DNA of 64,000 nt from Clostridia bacterium (lineage in GTDB: Bacteria; Bacillota; Peptococcia; DRI-13; SM3-B62): NCBI GenBank assembly GCA_018433675.1, contig JAHDQS010000029.1, forward strand, positions 62,001-126,000. Reading direction: 5' to 3'. A program made the position numbers and the translations under genes. The notes beneath the pieces are model-generated. The model was not told where the DNA came from. It worked only from the letters and a program-made list of their open reading frames with translations, and ran no database searches. Below are positions 17,577 through 26,569 of the stretch, one piece after another; within the stretch, counting starts at the first letter, position 1; each line of letters starts with the position of its first letter.

Positions 17577-18620
17577 ATGGAAAATACTATTATGGCTCAT
17601 GAGGCTTTGAATATGCAAGAACCGCTGTTTGTGGATTTGCGCTCCCCTGCAGAATTTCTGGAAGCAAATATCCCAGGGTCCGTTAACTTGCCTTTACTTG
17701 AAAACGAGGAAAGGGCTATTGTTGGAACCATTTACAAAAAGGGCTTAACCCAAGAAGCTTTTGATAAAGGTTTTTCTATAATTGCTCCGAAATTACCTGA
17801 AATGTATGAGAAGATAAAAGAAATCAGCCATAAAAAAAACATCGTTTTATATTGCTGGCGAGGCGGTATGCGCAGTCAGTCAATGTCTAAGCTTTTAGAT
17901 ATTTTGGGAATCAAACATTTTTTGTTGCAAGGTGGTTATAAAGGTTTTCGTAAGTTAGTTGTTTCTTATTTCTCAGAGCCTCTTAAACAGCAATTTATCG
18001 TTTTAGACGGTCTTACCGGCGTAGGAAAAACAGAAATCATTAAAAGACTGCGTAAAGAAGGGCTGCCGGCTCTTGACCTTGAAGAACTGGCTAACAATAG
18101 AGGCTCGGTATTTGGACACATTGGGCAATCTGTTTCCCCTTCACAAAAACAATTTGAAGCCAGATTGTTTTTGGAGTTGCTGAAATACAAAAATGAAAGC
18201 CACATTGTAGTCGAATGTGAAAGTAAAAGGATTGGGTCTGTTACTTTACCGGAAACTTTTTTTCAGGCGATGCAGGACGGTAAGAATGTTTTAGTTTATG
18301 ATACCTTGGATAACAGAATCAAACGTTTGATTTTGACATATCTGGATGGTAATGCGCTCATTCCTTCAACAGATATGGAATTACTAAAAGATGCGGTTTG
18401 TAATTTAAAAAAACGATTAGGTCATAAAAGAGTTAATTATTTGATACAATTATTAACTGAGGGTAATACGGATGAATTTGTTCGCACGCTGTTGCTTGAC
18501 TATTACGATCCGATGTATAAATACCCTCCAGGTCCATCACAGGACTATGAGGTGAATCTAAATGCTCAAAACATGGCAAGGACGACAGCAGTACTGAAAG
18601 AACTGTTGTCGAAACAATAA
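17577..18620 (+). CDS. mnmH: tRNA 2-selenouridine synthase
   Basis: MnmH (SelU) converts geranylated or 2-thiouridine at tRNA position 34 to 2-selenouridine using selenophosphate. The rhodanese domain (about 5-125) carries the catalytic Cys in LYCWRGGMRSQSM near 93, and the second half carries a P-loop, LDGLTGVGKTEII near 145. At 347 residues it is typical. ATG 17577 or 17565 could be the start; longer versions overlap ftsK. Its presence implies the cell makes selenophosphate, although selD is not in this window. It seems inserted between spoIIIE and the rodZ-like gene. Confidence 0.93.
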   Translation: MENTIMAHEALNMQEPLFVDLRSPAEFLEANIPGSVNLPLLENEERAIVGTIYKKGLTQEAFDKGFSIIAPKLPEMYEKIKEISHKKNIVLYCWRGGMRSQSMSKLLDILGIKHFLLQGGYKGFRKLVVSYFSEPLKQQFIVLDGLTGVGKTEIIKRLRKEGLPALDLEELANNRGSVFGHIGQSVSPSQKQFEARLFLELLKYKNESHIVVECESKRIGSVTLPETFFQAMQDGKNVLVYDTLDNRIKRLILTYLDGNALIPSTDMELLKDAVCNLKKRLGHKRVNYLIQLLTEGNTDEFVRTLLLDYYDPMYKYPPGPSQDYEVNLNAQNMARTTAVLKELLSKQ

Positions 18621-18646
18621 ATATATCATAAAGGGAGGTGGAAACA

Positions 18647-19411
18647 TTGGGAATTGGCGATACTCTTAAAAAAGCGCGTTTAGAAAAAGGAATTTCCCAT
18701 GCGGAAATAGAAAAAATCACAAAGATAAGAACACGCTATCTTACCTCAATGGAAAACGAACAATGGGATCAATTCCCCGGCAGGGTCTATTTAAGGGGTT
18801 TTTTGCGGACGTACAGTCGCCAGCTTGGCTTGAACGATGATGAAATTGTCACCGCTTTTGATGAATTGCAAATAAAAGAAGCCAAGACAGAACCCCTTCC
18901 GGAGAAAATAGAAATCCCCGGCAAGCCACGTAAAAAACTGGGTATTATCCTTGCCGTTATTGCAATTGTGTTGTTAGTTGCCCTACAGTTCGTATACAAA
19001 AACTATTTCTACCACGTAATTCCTGAAAATAATCCTTCAGTGGGCCAAACGGAAAATGGCGAATCAACTACGCCTGAAATTGAGGATGTTCAGAATCCTG
19101 AAGAGGTCGAAAATGAAACCGGCGTAGGGGAGGAAGTACCGGAGATAATTGAATCGATTACCTTCAAAATTGTTGTAAATAGCAAATGCTGGGCTTCAAT
19201 CAGTAGCGGTTCGAGACTCTTATACGAAGGTACGTTGAACAGAGGCGACGAAAGAACCTTCAGCGACTTAAAGCGCGTTTCGTTTCACCTTGGAAATGCC
19301 GGAGGAGCAGAGGTGTTCTTAAACGATGAAAGTCTGGGAGTGCTAGGGGGTATTGGCGATATCGTACGTAAAACCTATTTGTTAGAAGATAATGAAATAA
19401 CTGAAAGGTAG
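18647..19411 (+). CDS. RodZ/YmfM-like helix-turn-helix membrane protein
   Basis: A single-pass protein of 254 residues: N-terminal HTH_25 domain (IGDTLKKARLEKGISHAEIEKITKIRTRYLTSM split over residues 2-35; RVYLRGFLRTYSRQLGL follows), a membrane helix about 104-122, an acidic Glu/Pro-rich spacer, and a C-terminal DUF4115-type beta domain (KIVVNSKCWASISSG onward). RodZ links MreB to the elongation machinery. Start is TTG at 18647, eight bases after AAGGGAGG; the upstream GTG is part of that SD. In Bacillus the homologue ymfM also lies just before pgsA. Confidence 0.86.
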   Translation: MGIGDTLKKARLEKGISHAEIEKITKIRTRYLTSMENEQWDQFPGRVYLRGFLRTYSRQLGLNDDEIVTAFDELQIKEAKTEPLPEKIEIPGKPRKKLGIILAVIAIVLLVALQFVYKNYFYHVIPENNPSVGQTENGESTTPEIEDVQNPEEVENETGVGEEVPEIIESITFKIVVNSKCWASISSGSRLLYEGTLNRGDERTFSDLKRVSFHLGNAGGAEVFLNDESLGVLGGIGDIVRKTYLLEDNEITER

Positions 19412-19431
19412 GCAGAACGTTAAGCTTGGCT

Positions 19432-19460
19432 TTGACACGGTTTGCGACGTATTATATACT
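19432..19460 (+). promoter_or_regulatory. Promoter of rimO
   Basis: TTGACA (19432-19437), 17-base spacer, TATACT (19455-19460). rimO starts 46 bases after the -10. Confidence 0.85.
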
Positions 19461-19505
19461 ATTAGCGATATGTAACCAGATTACCGAAAAAGACGGAGGA
19501 TGCGG

Positions 19506-20873
19506 ATGTCAAAGTCCTTTCATATAGTCACCCTCGGCTGCCCCAAGAATATAGTCGACAGTAAACAAATATACGGTTATTTAGTTTCTTTAGGGTTTGT
19601 GCCTGAGAAAAGGGTAGAACTTGCGAATACTATTGTGGTAAATACTTGCGGTTTTATTCTCGATGCTAAACAAGAATCTATTGAAGAGATACTCAGACTG
19701 TCACAATGGAAGGCACGAGGGAAATGCCAATATTTAATTGCAGCAGGATGTCTTGTACAAAAATATGCCGAGGAACTTAAAAAGGAAATCCCTGAAATAG
19801 ATGCGTATCTAGGCACTGGAAGTATTCACCGCTTACCGGAGCTGATAAGTGAATTGCATGAACAAAAAATTAACAGGCCAATCATTAAATTAGGTCCCCC
19901 TGATGATTTTTTGTATAATGAAAAATTCAGTGGAATTAGTACCGTGCCCGAGTCTGCAGCACATTATGCTTACATCAAAATAGCAGAGGGTTGCGATAAC
20001 AGGTGCTCGTACTGCGTAATACCTTCTCTACGCGGTGCGTATAGAAGCCGTACGATCGAGAATATTGTCGCGGAGGTTAGTTTACTGGCAAGCAAAGGTA
20101 TGAAAGAGGCTATTCTTGTCGCTCAGGATACTACAAATTATGGCATGGATATCTATGGTAAACATATGCTGAGTCCCCTCATAAGAAAACTCTCAGACAT
20201 ATCCGAATTAAAGTGGATAAGACTTTTGTATTGTTATCCTAACCATATTAATGACGAATTAATAAAGACCATCAAAGAAGAAGATAAAGTATGTAAGTAT
20301 CTTGATATTCCTCTACAGCATATTGCAGACAACACTTTAAAAAAAATGGGCAGACCGTTTTTAAAAAATGATATTATAAGACTATTGGATAAGATAAAAA
20401 AACAGTTACCGGAAGTAGTTTTACGTACAACCTTTATCGTTGGTTTTCCCGGAGAAACTGAAGAGGATTTCCAGGAACTTCTTGCCTTTATTCGCGAAGT
20501 TGAATTTGATCGTGCCGGTTTCTTCACTTACTCCCGGGAACCGGACACCAAGGCATATTATTTGCCGGACCAGGTTAAAGAGCAAGAAAAAGAAAGAAGA
20601 CTTTTTTTGGCTTCTTCCTTACAAAAAGAAATTATGGCAAAAAAGCAGGAAAAATTTCTTAACAAAACAATAAAAGTTATCGTGGATGGACCAAGCTCCG
20701 ACTGTAATGAGCAATGGGAAGGCAGGACAGCGGGAGATGCTCCTGAAATAGACGGTTTAGTTTATTTTAATCCGCAAAAAAGTTTAGAACCAGGTAATTT
20801 TATCAAGCTCAGGGTTACTCATTGTCAAGAATTCGAATTAATAGGAGAGATAGTTGATGAATCTCGCCAATAA
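19506..20873 (+). CDS. rimO: Ribosomal protein S12 methylthiotransferase
   Basis: RimO methylthiolates the conserved Asp of ribosomal protein S12 using two 4Fe-4S clusters. The N-terminal UPF0004 domain begins HIVTLGCPKNIVDSK and contains the cluster cysteines in NTCGF and AAGCLVQKY. The radical-SAM CxxxCxxC is in EGCDNRCSYCVIP near 157, and a TRAM domain ends the protein. GCPKN and the TRAM end separate it from MiaB, which is encoded at 47.4 kb. ATG 19506 is chosen because the first ATG (19500) abuts the GGAGG. Confidence 0.95.
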   Translation: MSKSFHIVTLGCPKNIVDSKQIYGYLVSLGFVPEKRVELANTIVVNTCGFILDAKQESIEEILRLSQWKARGKCQYLIAAGCLVQKYAEELKKEIPEIDAYLGTGSIHRLPELISELHEQKINRPIIKLGPPDDFLYNEKFSGISTVPESAAHYAYIKIAEGCDNRCSYCVIPSLRGAYRSRTIENIVAEVSLLASKGMKEAILVAQDTTNYGMDIYGKHMLSPLIRKLSDISELKWIRLLYCYPNHINDELIKTIKEEDKVCKYLDIPLQHIADNTLKKMGRPFLKNDIIRLLDKIKKQLPEVVLRTTFIVGFPGETEEDFQELLAFIREVEFDRAGFFTYSREPDTKAYYLPDQVKEQEKERRLFLASSLQKEIMAKKQEKFLNKTIKVIVDGPSSDCNEQWEGRTAGDAPEIDGLVYFNPQKSLEPGNFIKLRVTHCQEFELIGEIVDESRQ

Positions 20874-21393
20874 GCTCACGTTATCAAGAATATTTCTTGT
20901 TCCGGTTTTTATGTTTGTTCTCTTGACCCGTATTAGTTTCGGAGAATACATAGCTGCAGCAATATTTATTATCGCCGCCAGTACAGACGGGTTAGACGGC
21001 TATATTGCCCGTAAACGCAAAGAGGTCACGAACCTGGGAAAATTAATGGACCCTCTGGCCGACAAACTACTTATATCCGCAGCACTTATTTCCCTTGTCG
21101 AATTGAAAGCTGTTTCAGCGTGGATAGCGGTAGTAATAATCGGTAGGGAATTTTTCGTTACGGGTCTACGTGCTGTTGTAGCTTCAGAAGGAGTAGTAAT
21201 TGCTGCCAGTAAACTGGGCAAGATTAAGACAATCAGCCAAATCGTGGCCATATCGGCCTTGCTTTTGAATGATTTCTTACGGAGCCTTCTGAATATTGAA
21301 TTCGGCAAATACGCCATTTATGTAGCAATGCTGTTTACCGTATGGTCCGGTATTGACTATTTTTACAAAGCCAGAAAGTCAACCAGGTTGTGA
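20857..21393 (+). CDS. pgsA: CDP-diacylglycerol-glycerol-3-phosphate 3-phosphatidyltransferase
   Basis: PgsA makes phosphatidylglycerol phosphate in the membrane. The 178 residues carry the CDP-alcohol phosphotransferase signature from DGLDGYIARKRK through NLGKLMDPLADK (about 45-70), with all aspartates in place, and several membrane helices follow. Start is ATG 20857, seven bases after AGGAGAG; it overlaps rimO by 17 bases. The proximity of pgsA to cinA-recA is common in Firmicutes. Confidence 0.95.
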   Translation: MNLANKLTLSRIFLVPVFMFVLLTRISFGEYIAAAIFIIAASTDGLDGYIARKRKEVTNLGKLMDPLADKLLISAALISLVELKAVSAWIAVVIIGREFFVTGLRAVVASEGVVIAASKLGKIKTISQIVAISALLLNDFLRSLLNIEFGKYAIYVAMLFTVWSGIDYFYKARKSTRL

Positions 21394-21418
21394 ATCCCGT
21401 AGCGCTGCGGGATTTTTT
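21393..21418 (+). terminator. Intrinsic terminator after pgsA
   Basis: ATCCCG (21394-21399) pairs with CGGGAT (21408-21413) and runs into TTTTTT. It ends the rimO-pgsA transcript. Confidence 0.85.
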
Positions 21419-21452
21419 CCATCCTTTTGCTAAGGAAATACCTCATTCCCTG

Positions 21453-21461
21453 TGATATAAT
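21453..21461 (+). promoter_or_regulatory. Extended -10 promoter of the 21.5 kb membrane gene
   Basis: TGATATAAT, the TGn extension plus a perfect TATAAT, with no recognisable -35 at the right distance. It lies just past the pgsA terminator and 25 bases before the next start codon. Confidence 0.55.
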
Positions 21462-21485
21462 GTGGCGCAGAGAGAGGTGTTGAGT

Positions 21486-22043
21486 GTGGATAAGATAAAA
21501 AAAACATTGACAACCCTGATTTCAGGTCTTGTCATTTTTGTTGTCTTAGCCGGAGCAACCGGCTTTTATAATAAAACCTTTTTACGGGCTCCTTTAGAAG
21601 ATGCGGTGCAAAAAATGCCGGGCATTGAGTATTTTGAATATCAAAGCGCAAATAACCGGAAAAAGGCAACTGTACAATTCAACGTAAGGAGTAATTTAAA
21701 ATCTGTATTTTATTTGTTTTTGGACAAGCTTGAAGGAAAAACCAATAGTAGAAATCCTGAAATCACAGTGGAAATAAGGAATCAGCGGAATCCTGAACTC
21801 GCTCTTTTTTTAAAAAAAGCAAATCTTTTCTTGTATGAAGCCATAGATACAGGTGAGCTTTCAAAGTTGCCTGCCAGGCTCGATGATATCTCTGATGGTC
21901 AGAATATTGTTTACGATATTGAAATTGACAATAATTACATTTTTCTCACAGCCAATAAGGAAGATGATACTGCTCACCTCGTTATCTGTAAAGAAAATGG
22001 TACTTTACAGATCATTAATACCATGGGGGGTGATTATCTATGA
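21486..22043 (+). CDS. Membrane-anchored extracytoplasmic protein paired with FtsH-like protease
   Basis: I do not recognise a family. The 185 residues have one N-terminal membrane helix (about 9-27, TLISGLVIFVVLAGATGF), then an outward-facing domain of mixed helices and strands with no cysteines before the last 20 residues. Start is GTG 21486, eight bases after AGAGAGGTG; a TTG at 21480 and a GTG at 21462 are in frame but too close to or ahead of the SD. The end overlaps the FtsH-like gene by four bases (ATGA), so the two are very likely translated together and may act together. Confidence 0.75.
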   Translation: MDKIKKTLTTLISGLVIFVVLAGATGFYNKTFLRAPLEDAVQKMPGIEYFEYQSANNRKKATVQFNVRSNLKSVFYLFLDKLEGKTNSRNPEITVEIRNQRNPELALFLKKANLFLYEAIDTGELSKLPARLDDISDGQNIVYDIEIDNNYIFLTANKEDDTAHLVICKENGTLQIINTMGGDYL

Positions 22044-23536
22044 TTGGACGTGAGGCTATTATAGGTGCAATTATCGGTGGCACAGCATATTTAGTATATC
22101 AAGGATTTGATATCACACCGCTTGTCCTGTTTGCCGCATTCGGTCTTGGCTTGTATATCATCACAAAAAAAAGAGGTCTACTAAAGCTGGACTCCCATCA
22201 AAAGATTGTTGCAGACAAAAAGTTCAAGTTTGAGGATATAGGTGGACTGGAGGTCGCAAAGCAGGAGCTCAAGGAAGCCTTAGAATTTCTGCTGGAGTCA
22301 GAAAAGATACACAAGATGGGGATAAGACCTTTAAAGGGTATTCTTCTCACGGGTCCTCCCGGTACGGGTAAAACTCTTCTGGCCCGGGCAGCCGCAGGTT
22401 ATTCTGATGCTGTCTTTCTTACCGCATCAGGAAGTGAGTTTATTGAAATGTATGCAGGGGTTGGTGCACAACGTGTCAGGAGTTTGTTTAAATCCGCACG
22501 GGAAATGGCCAAAAAACAAAAAAGGGATAAAGCAATAATTTTTATCGACGAAATCGAGGTTCTCGGCGGAAAGAGAGGCAGTAACTCAAGCCATCTCGAA
22601 TATGATCAAACTCTTAATCAATTACTAGTGGAAATGGATGGGCTGACTAATGAACGTGCAACCCAGGTTCTGTTGATTGCCGCAACAAACAGAGCCGATC
22701 TTCTTGATCCGGCTCTCCTGAGGCCAGGAAGGTTCGACAGACAGGTCAGAGTCGATCTGCCGGATAAAGAAGGCAGACTGGCTATTTTAAAGCTTCACGG
22801 CAAGAATAAACCCCTTGCTGATGATACGAGACTTGAAGAAATAGCAGGAGGAACCTACGGTTTTTCGGGAGCTCATTTAGAAAGCCTAATGAACGAGGCA
22901 GCAATACTTGCCTTAAGAGACAGAAGTTTAATGATACAGCAAGCGCATCTTACGGAAGCAATTGATAAGGTAATTATGGGTGAAAAACTTGACCATCAAG
23001 CAAATCAAGAAACACTGCGTCGTGTTGCCGTCCATGAGGCCGGACATGCTGTGGTAAGCGAGGTTTTAGAGCCTGGATCTGTTGAACAGATAACTGTAAC
23101 ATCACGGGGCGATGCTTTAGGGTATGTCCGTCACAGTCAATCTGAAGATACGCAATTGCTTACAAAATCCTCATTAGAGAATAAGATAATCATCTTTTTG
23201 GCCGGAGCTGTCAGTGAAGAATTATTCTTAGGAGAGAAAAGCACAGGAGCCATTAATGATTTTCAAAAGGCTATGAATCTGGCTGAAAGGATAATAAACG
23301 CTGGGCTTTCAAGGTTAGGTATTGCTTCTAAGGAGAATGTGCCGGAAAAGGAATTCCATCACGTTTGTCGTGAAATCATGCAAAACCTGGAATTCAAGGC
23401 AGAAGAAATCCTTACTGGAAAAAGAGACATTCATGAAAGGATAGTAAAGGAGTTAATTACTCGAGAAAAGTTGAATGGACCAGAACTCAGGCAATTACTT
23501 GAGACAAGCCAGGACAAGGCAGCTATGTCAGCATAG
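22040..23536 (+). CDS. Short FtsH-type AAA protease with minimal extracytoplasmic part
   Basis: A 498-residue AAA+ ATPase fused to an M41 zinc peptidase. Visible parts are two adjacent membrane helices (about 5-21 and 26-42), Walker A GPPGTGKT at 105-112, Walker B IIFIDE ending at 171, the SRH NRADLLDPALLRPGRFD near 217-233, HEAGH at 332-336 and the third zinc ligand in TGAINDFQKA. Ordinary FtsH has about 70 residues between the two helices and 600 or more in total; here that domain is missing. It is not the canonical ftsH by length or position. The preceding gene encodes a membrane-anchored outer domain. Confidence 0.88.
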   Translation: MIGREAIIGAIIGGTAYLVYQGFDITPLVLFAAFGLGLYIITKKRGLLKLDSHQKIVADKKFKFEDIGGLEVAKQELKEALEFLLESEKIHKMGIRPLKGILLTGPPGTGKTLLARAAAGYSDAVFLTASGSEFIEMYAGVGAQRVRSLFKSAREMAKKQKRDKAIIFIDEIEVLGGKRGSNSSHLEYDQTLNQLLVEMDGLTNERATQVLLIAATNRADLLDPALLRPGRFDRQVRVDLPDKEGRLAILKLHGKNKPLADDTRLEEIAGGTYGFSGAHLESLMNEAAILALRDRSLMIQQAHLTEAIDKVIMGEKLDHQANQETLRRVAVHEAGHAVVSEVLEPGSVEQITVTSRGDALGYVRHSQSEDTQLLTKSSLENKIIIFLAGAVSEELFLGEKSTGAINDFQKAMNLAERIINAGLSRLGIASKENVPEKEFHHVCREIMQNLEFKAEEILTGKRDIHERIVKELITREKLNGPELRQLLETSQDKAAMSA

Positions 23537-23542
23537 CTGCCT
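23517..23542 (+). terminator. Hairpin at the end of the FtsH-like gene
   Basis: A perfect 11-bp stem, AGGCAGCTATG with CATAGCTGCCT, around TCAG, spanning the stop codon. The T-rich stretch follows only after about ten bases, so termination efficiency is uncertain. Confidence 0.55.
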
Positions 23543-23543
23543 G

Positions 23544-23572
23544 TTGATTTATATCCCTTTTTTCTGTATAAT
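23544..23572 (+). promoter_or_regulatory. Promoter of cinA
   Basis: TTGATT (23544-23549), 17 bases, perfect TATAAT (23567-23572), 32 bases before the cinA start. Confidence 0.7.
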
Positions 23573-23603
23573 GATGCAAGCGAAATCCAGGGGGATAGAC
23601 ATT

Positions 23604-24908
23604 ATGAATGCAGAAATAATTTCAGTAGGAACGGAGCTATTACTCGGTCAAATAGTAAATACCAATGCAAAATACCTTTCGGAAAAAATGGCAGAAATAG
23701 GTGTTGACGTATACTACCATACCACTGTGGGAGACAATAAAGAAAGATTTAAGAAAGCATTACAAATTGCCGAAAAAAGAGCAGATTTAGTAATCACAAC
23801 GGGAGGGCTTGGTCCCACAGGCGACGACATTACGAAGGAAGTCGTTGCAGAATACCTTGATTTGCCGCTTTTTGTTTCTGAGGATGATGTTTCGTGTTTT
23901 AAGCGGTACTTAGAAGAAAGAAACCGCGAATGGGTGGAATCCAACTTGCGCCAATTTATGTATGCTAAAGGCACTGAGATACTAAAAAATGATCTTGGTT
24001 TTGCTTTAGGAATGGCTGCAAAAAAGGATAACAGCTCGTATATCCTATTGCCGGGCCCACCCGGCGAGATGAAATGCATGTTTGAAAGATACGCGCTTCC
24101 GTGGATCAATAAAAATCTACTTGATTACACGAGGATAACCCTATTTTCTCGTGTTTTGCGCTTCGCAGGTATTCCCGAATCAAAGCTGGAATACGATTTA
24201 AAGGATTTGTTCGATGAACAGCAAGACCCAACCTTGGCTCTTTTAATTAAACCTGGGGAGATAACATTACGCTTATCAGCAAAGGCTCAAAATCAAGAAG
24301 ATTTTAACGCCAAAATCGCACCATTGCTATCCGAGATTAAAAACAGAGTCGGGAAATACCTCGTTAAAGAAGACGAAGTACCTTTGCTGGAAATTTTGGC
24401 AAAACGGTTAACAGAACAGAAACTTACAATCAGCACAGCAGAATCATGCACAGGAGGGATGGTAAGCGGTCATTTTACTTCAATACCGGGTTCGTCTAGT
24501 TTTTATCTAGGCTCGATAATTGCTTACAGTAATGAATTGAAGATCAGGCTTTTAGATATTCCTTACGATATGTTGGAAAATCATGGCGCAGTCAGTAAAC
24601 AAGTAGCATCTGCTATGGCCGAGAATGTCAGAAGGATTACCGGCAGCTCGTTGGGAATAGCTGTCACCGGAATCGCAGGCCCGGACGGTGCAACAGCAAA
24701 AAAAGAAGTGGGCTTGGTATATATCGCTTTAAACGCCCCCGGATTTGCAGTGACACAAAAATTCAATTTCACAGGCGATCGTGAAAATGTCAGAATGAGT
24801 TGCGTTAATTCCGTACAGCACATTCTGTGGCAATACCTTAAAAATGCGCCTAAGATAGGCAGCACAAATATATATAATGAAGGAGCTAATAATGAGCATC
24901 GAATTTAA
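23604..24908 (+). CDS. cinA: CinA: competence/damage-inducible protein, NMN amidase family
   Basis: A 434-residue two-domain protein. The N-terminal MoaB/MogA-like domain (IISVGTELLLGQIVNTN; GGLGPTGDDITKE near 73) is associated with ADP-ribose pyrophosphatase activity, and the C-terminal CinA domain (ISTAESCTGGMVSG near 280; GIAVTGIAGPDG) is the PncC-type nicotinamide-nucleotide amidase. Start is ATG 23604; the longer frame upstream runs into the previous gene's hairpin and promoter. The cinA-recA neighbourhood is widespread in Firmicutes; here a helicase gene lies between. Confidence 0.95.
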   Translation: MNAEIISVGTELLLGQIVNTNAKYLSEKMAEIGVDVYYHTTVGDNKERFKKALQIAEKRADLVITTGGLGPTGDDITKEVVAEYLDLPLFVSEDDVSCFKRYLEERNREWVESNLRQFMYAKGTEILKNDLGFALGMAAKKDNSSYILLPGPPGEMKCMFERYALPWINKNLLDYTRITLFSRVLRFAGIPESKLEYDLKDLFDEQQDPTLALLIKPGEITLRLSAKAQNQEDFNAKIAPLLSEIKNRVGKYLVKEDEVPLLEILAKRLTEQKLTISTAESCTGGMVSGHFTSIPGSSSFYLGSIIAYSNELKIRLLDIPYDMLENHGAVSKQVASAMAENVRRITGSSLGIAVTGIAGPDGATAKKEVGLVYIALNAPGFAVTQKFNFTGDRENVRMSCVNSVQHILWQYLKNAPKIGSTNIYNEGANNEHRI

Positions 24909-26481
24909 GGACTTATCAATAACAAAAAAAGTAATGGCGGCTATATCCGAGATGGGCTTCGAAGAACCCACCCCGATTCAGGCTAAAGCTATTCCTTTAA
25001 TCATGAACGGGAATGATGTAATCGGACAGGCTCAGACCGGGACAGGTAAAACTGCCGCATTTGGTATTCCTATTGCAGAAGGAATCGATAGTAAGGTTTT
25101 ACAGGTACAATCCCTGATAGTCACTCCGACAAGAGAACTCGCCATCCAAGTTGCAGAAGAAATGGCAAAGATAGGGAAGCAAAAGAGGATTAGGGTACTG
25201 CCAATTTACGGCGGTCAACCCATTGACAGGCAAATACGTTCGCTTAAAAAAGGTGTTCATGTTGCAATAGGGACCCCTGGGCGCCTTATTGACCATTTAC
25301 GCAGGAGAACCCTTAATTTAGATAAGGTAAAAATTGTCGTGCTTGATGAAGCTGATGAAATGCTGGATATGGGTTTTGTGGAAGATATCGAATCTATTCT
25401 CAAATGTACAGATGAAGGCAGACAAACCCTGCTTTTTTCAGCGACTATGCCATTTCCTATACGTCAGCTGGCCGAAAAATACATGAAAAAACCGCACTTA
25501 GTTACAATCGACAAGGAAGCAATCACTGTTCCTCTTATCCAGCAGTATTATTATGAAATATTGACCGGCACCAAAACAGATGCCTTGTGTCGTATTCTCG
25601 ACTTCGAAGAATATAACTCCGTCATTATTTTTTGCAGAACAAAAAGAAGCGTTGATGAATTATCCGCAACATTACAAACCAGAGGTTATTTCGCCGAGGG
25701 TTTGCATGGTGACATGACACAGGCCCAAAGGGATAAAACTATGAACAGTTTCAGACGGGAAGAGGTGGAGATCCTGGTTGCTACTGATGTGGCTGCAAGA
25801 GGACTCGATATCGGCGGTGTCAGCCACGTTATTAATTATGATATTCCGCAGGACCCTGAGTCCTATGTGCACCGTATTGGCAGAACAGGACGTGCGGGTA
25901 AAGAAGGTAAGGCTTTGACTTTGATAATTCCTAAGGAGTATCGTCAGTTGAGGATGATCGAAAGGTTAATCAAAGCACGCATTGATAAAGCCAGTTTACC
26001 AACCTTTAAGGACGTTCTGGAGCATAAGCAAAACATGACATATAACACCATCTGCGAAATAATCAAGATGAATGAGATGGATGACCAAAAGAAAATCGTA
26101 GAAGACCTAATGAAGGAGTTTGATCTTTTAGATATAGCTTCGGCTGCTATCAAGCACGCTTTTGTGCAAAATGGTCTTGAATATGATGACCGTCCGGAAA
26201 ACAATGAACTTACTAATACAGGGGCAAAAAACGGCATGGTAAGACTATTTATAACCATAGGCAGGCAACAGAATATCAAGCCTATTGATCTCGTAAACAA
26301 TATTAGTCGGGAAACCGGCATTAATGAACGTTCTATTGGGGACATCAGAATTTATGATAAGTTTTCTTTTCTTGAGGTCCCCGAGGATGTCGCTTCCCGT
26401 GTGATTAATATTATGGATAGAAATGATATCAACGGAAAAAGAATTTCTGTTCAACCGGCTCGGGCCAGGCGCGAATTTTAG
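24892..26481 (+). CDS. DEAD-box RNA helicase with DbpA-type RNA-binding domain
   Basis: A 529-residue ATP-dependent RNA helicase. Motifs in order are the Q-motif (FEEPTPIQAKAI), AQTGTGKT, PTRELA, TPGRLIDHL, DEAD, SAT and HRIGRTGRAG. Residues after about 445 form a DbpA/RRM-like domain (MVRLFITIGRQQNIKP, then NERSIGDIRIYD and ending NGKRISVQPARA), the module that directs DbpA/YxiN to structured rRNA. Related names would be CshA, DeaD or DbpA; the exact orthologue is not settled. ATG 24892 sits six bases after AAGGAG and overlaps cinA by 17 bases. Confidence 0.93.
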   Translation: MSIEFKDLSITKKVMAAISEMGFEEPTPIQAKAIPLIMNGNDVIGQAQTGTGKTAAFGIPIAEGIDSKVLQVQSLIVTPTRELAIQVAEEMAKIGKQKRIRVLPIYGGQPIDRQIRSLKKGVHVAIGTPGRLIDHLRRRTLNLDKVKIVVLDEADEMLDMGFVEDIESILKCTDEGRQTLLFSATMPFPIRQLAEKYMKKPHLVTIDKEAITVPLIQQYYYEILTGTKTDALCRILDFEEYNSVIIFCRTKRSVDELSATLQTRGYFAEGLHGDMTQAQRDKTMNSFRREEVEILVATDVAARGLDIGGVSHVINYDIPQDPESYVHRIGRTGRAGKEGKALTLIIPKEYRQLRMIERLIKARIDKASLPTFKDVLEHKQNMTYNTICEIIKMNEMDDQKKIVEDLMKEFDLLDIASAAIKHAFVQNGLEYDDRPENNELTNTGAKNGMVRLFITIGRQQNIKPIDLVNNISRETGINERSIGDIRIYDKFSFLEVPEDVASRVINIMDRNDINGKRISVQPARARREF

Positions 26482-26499
26482 TAAATATATTTTTGTGGA

Positions 26500-26528
26500 T
26501 TGACAAACCATTCCCAAAATTGTACAAT
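26500..26528 (+). promoter_or_regulatory. recA promoter
   Basis: Perfect TTGACA (26500-26505), 17 bases, TACAAT (26523-26528). Confidence 0.87.
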
Positions 26529-26536
26529 TACATCAT

Positions 26537-26550
26537 CGAACAAACGTTTT
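26537..26550 (+). promoter_or_regulatory. LexA box (SOS operator) of recA
   Basis: CGAACAAACGTTTT fits the Gram-positive LexA site GAAC-N4-GTTY. It lies a few bases after the predicted start of transcription, so LexA would block initiation or clearance. Confidence 0.82.
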
Positions 26551-26569
26551 GGGTATAAGGAGGTTTCTC

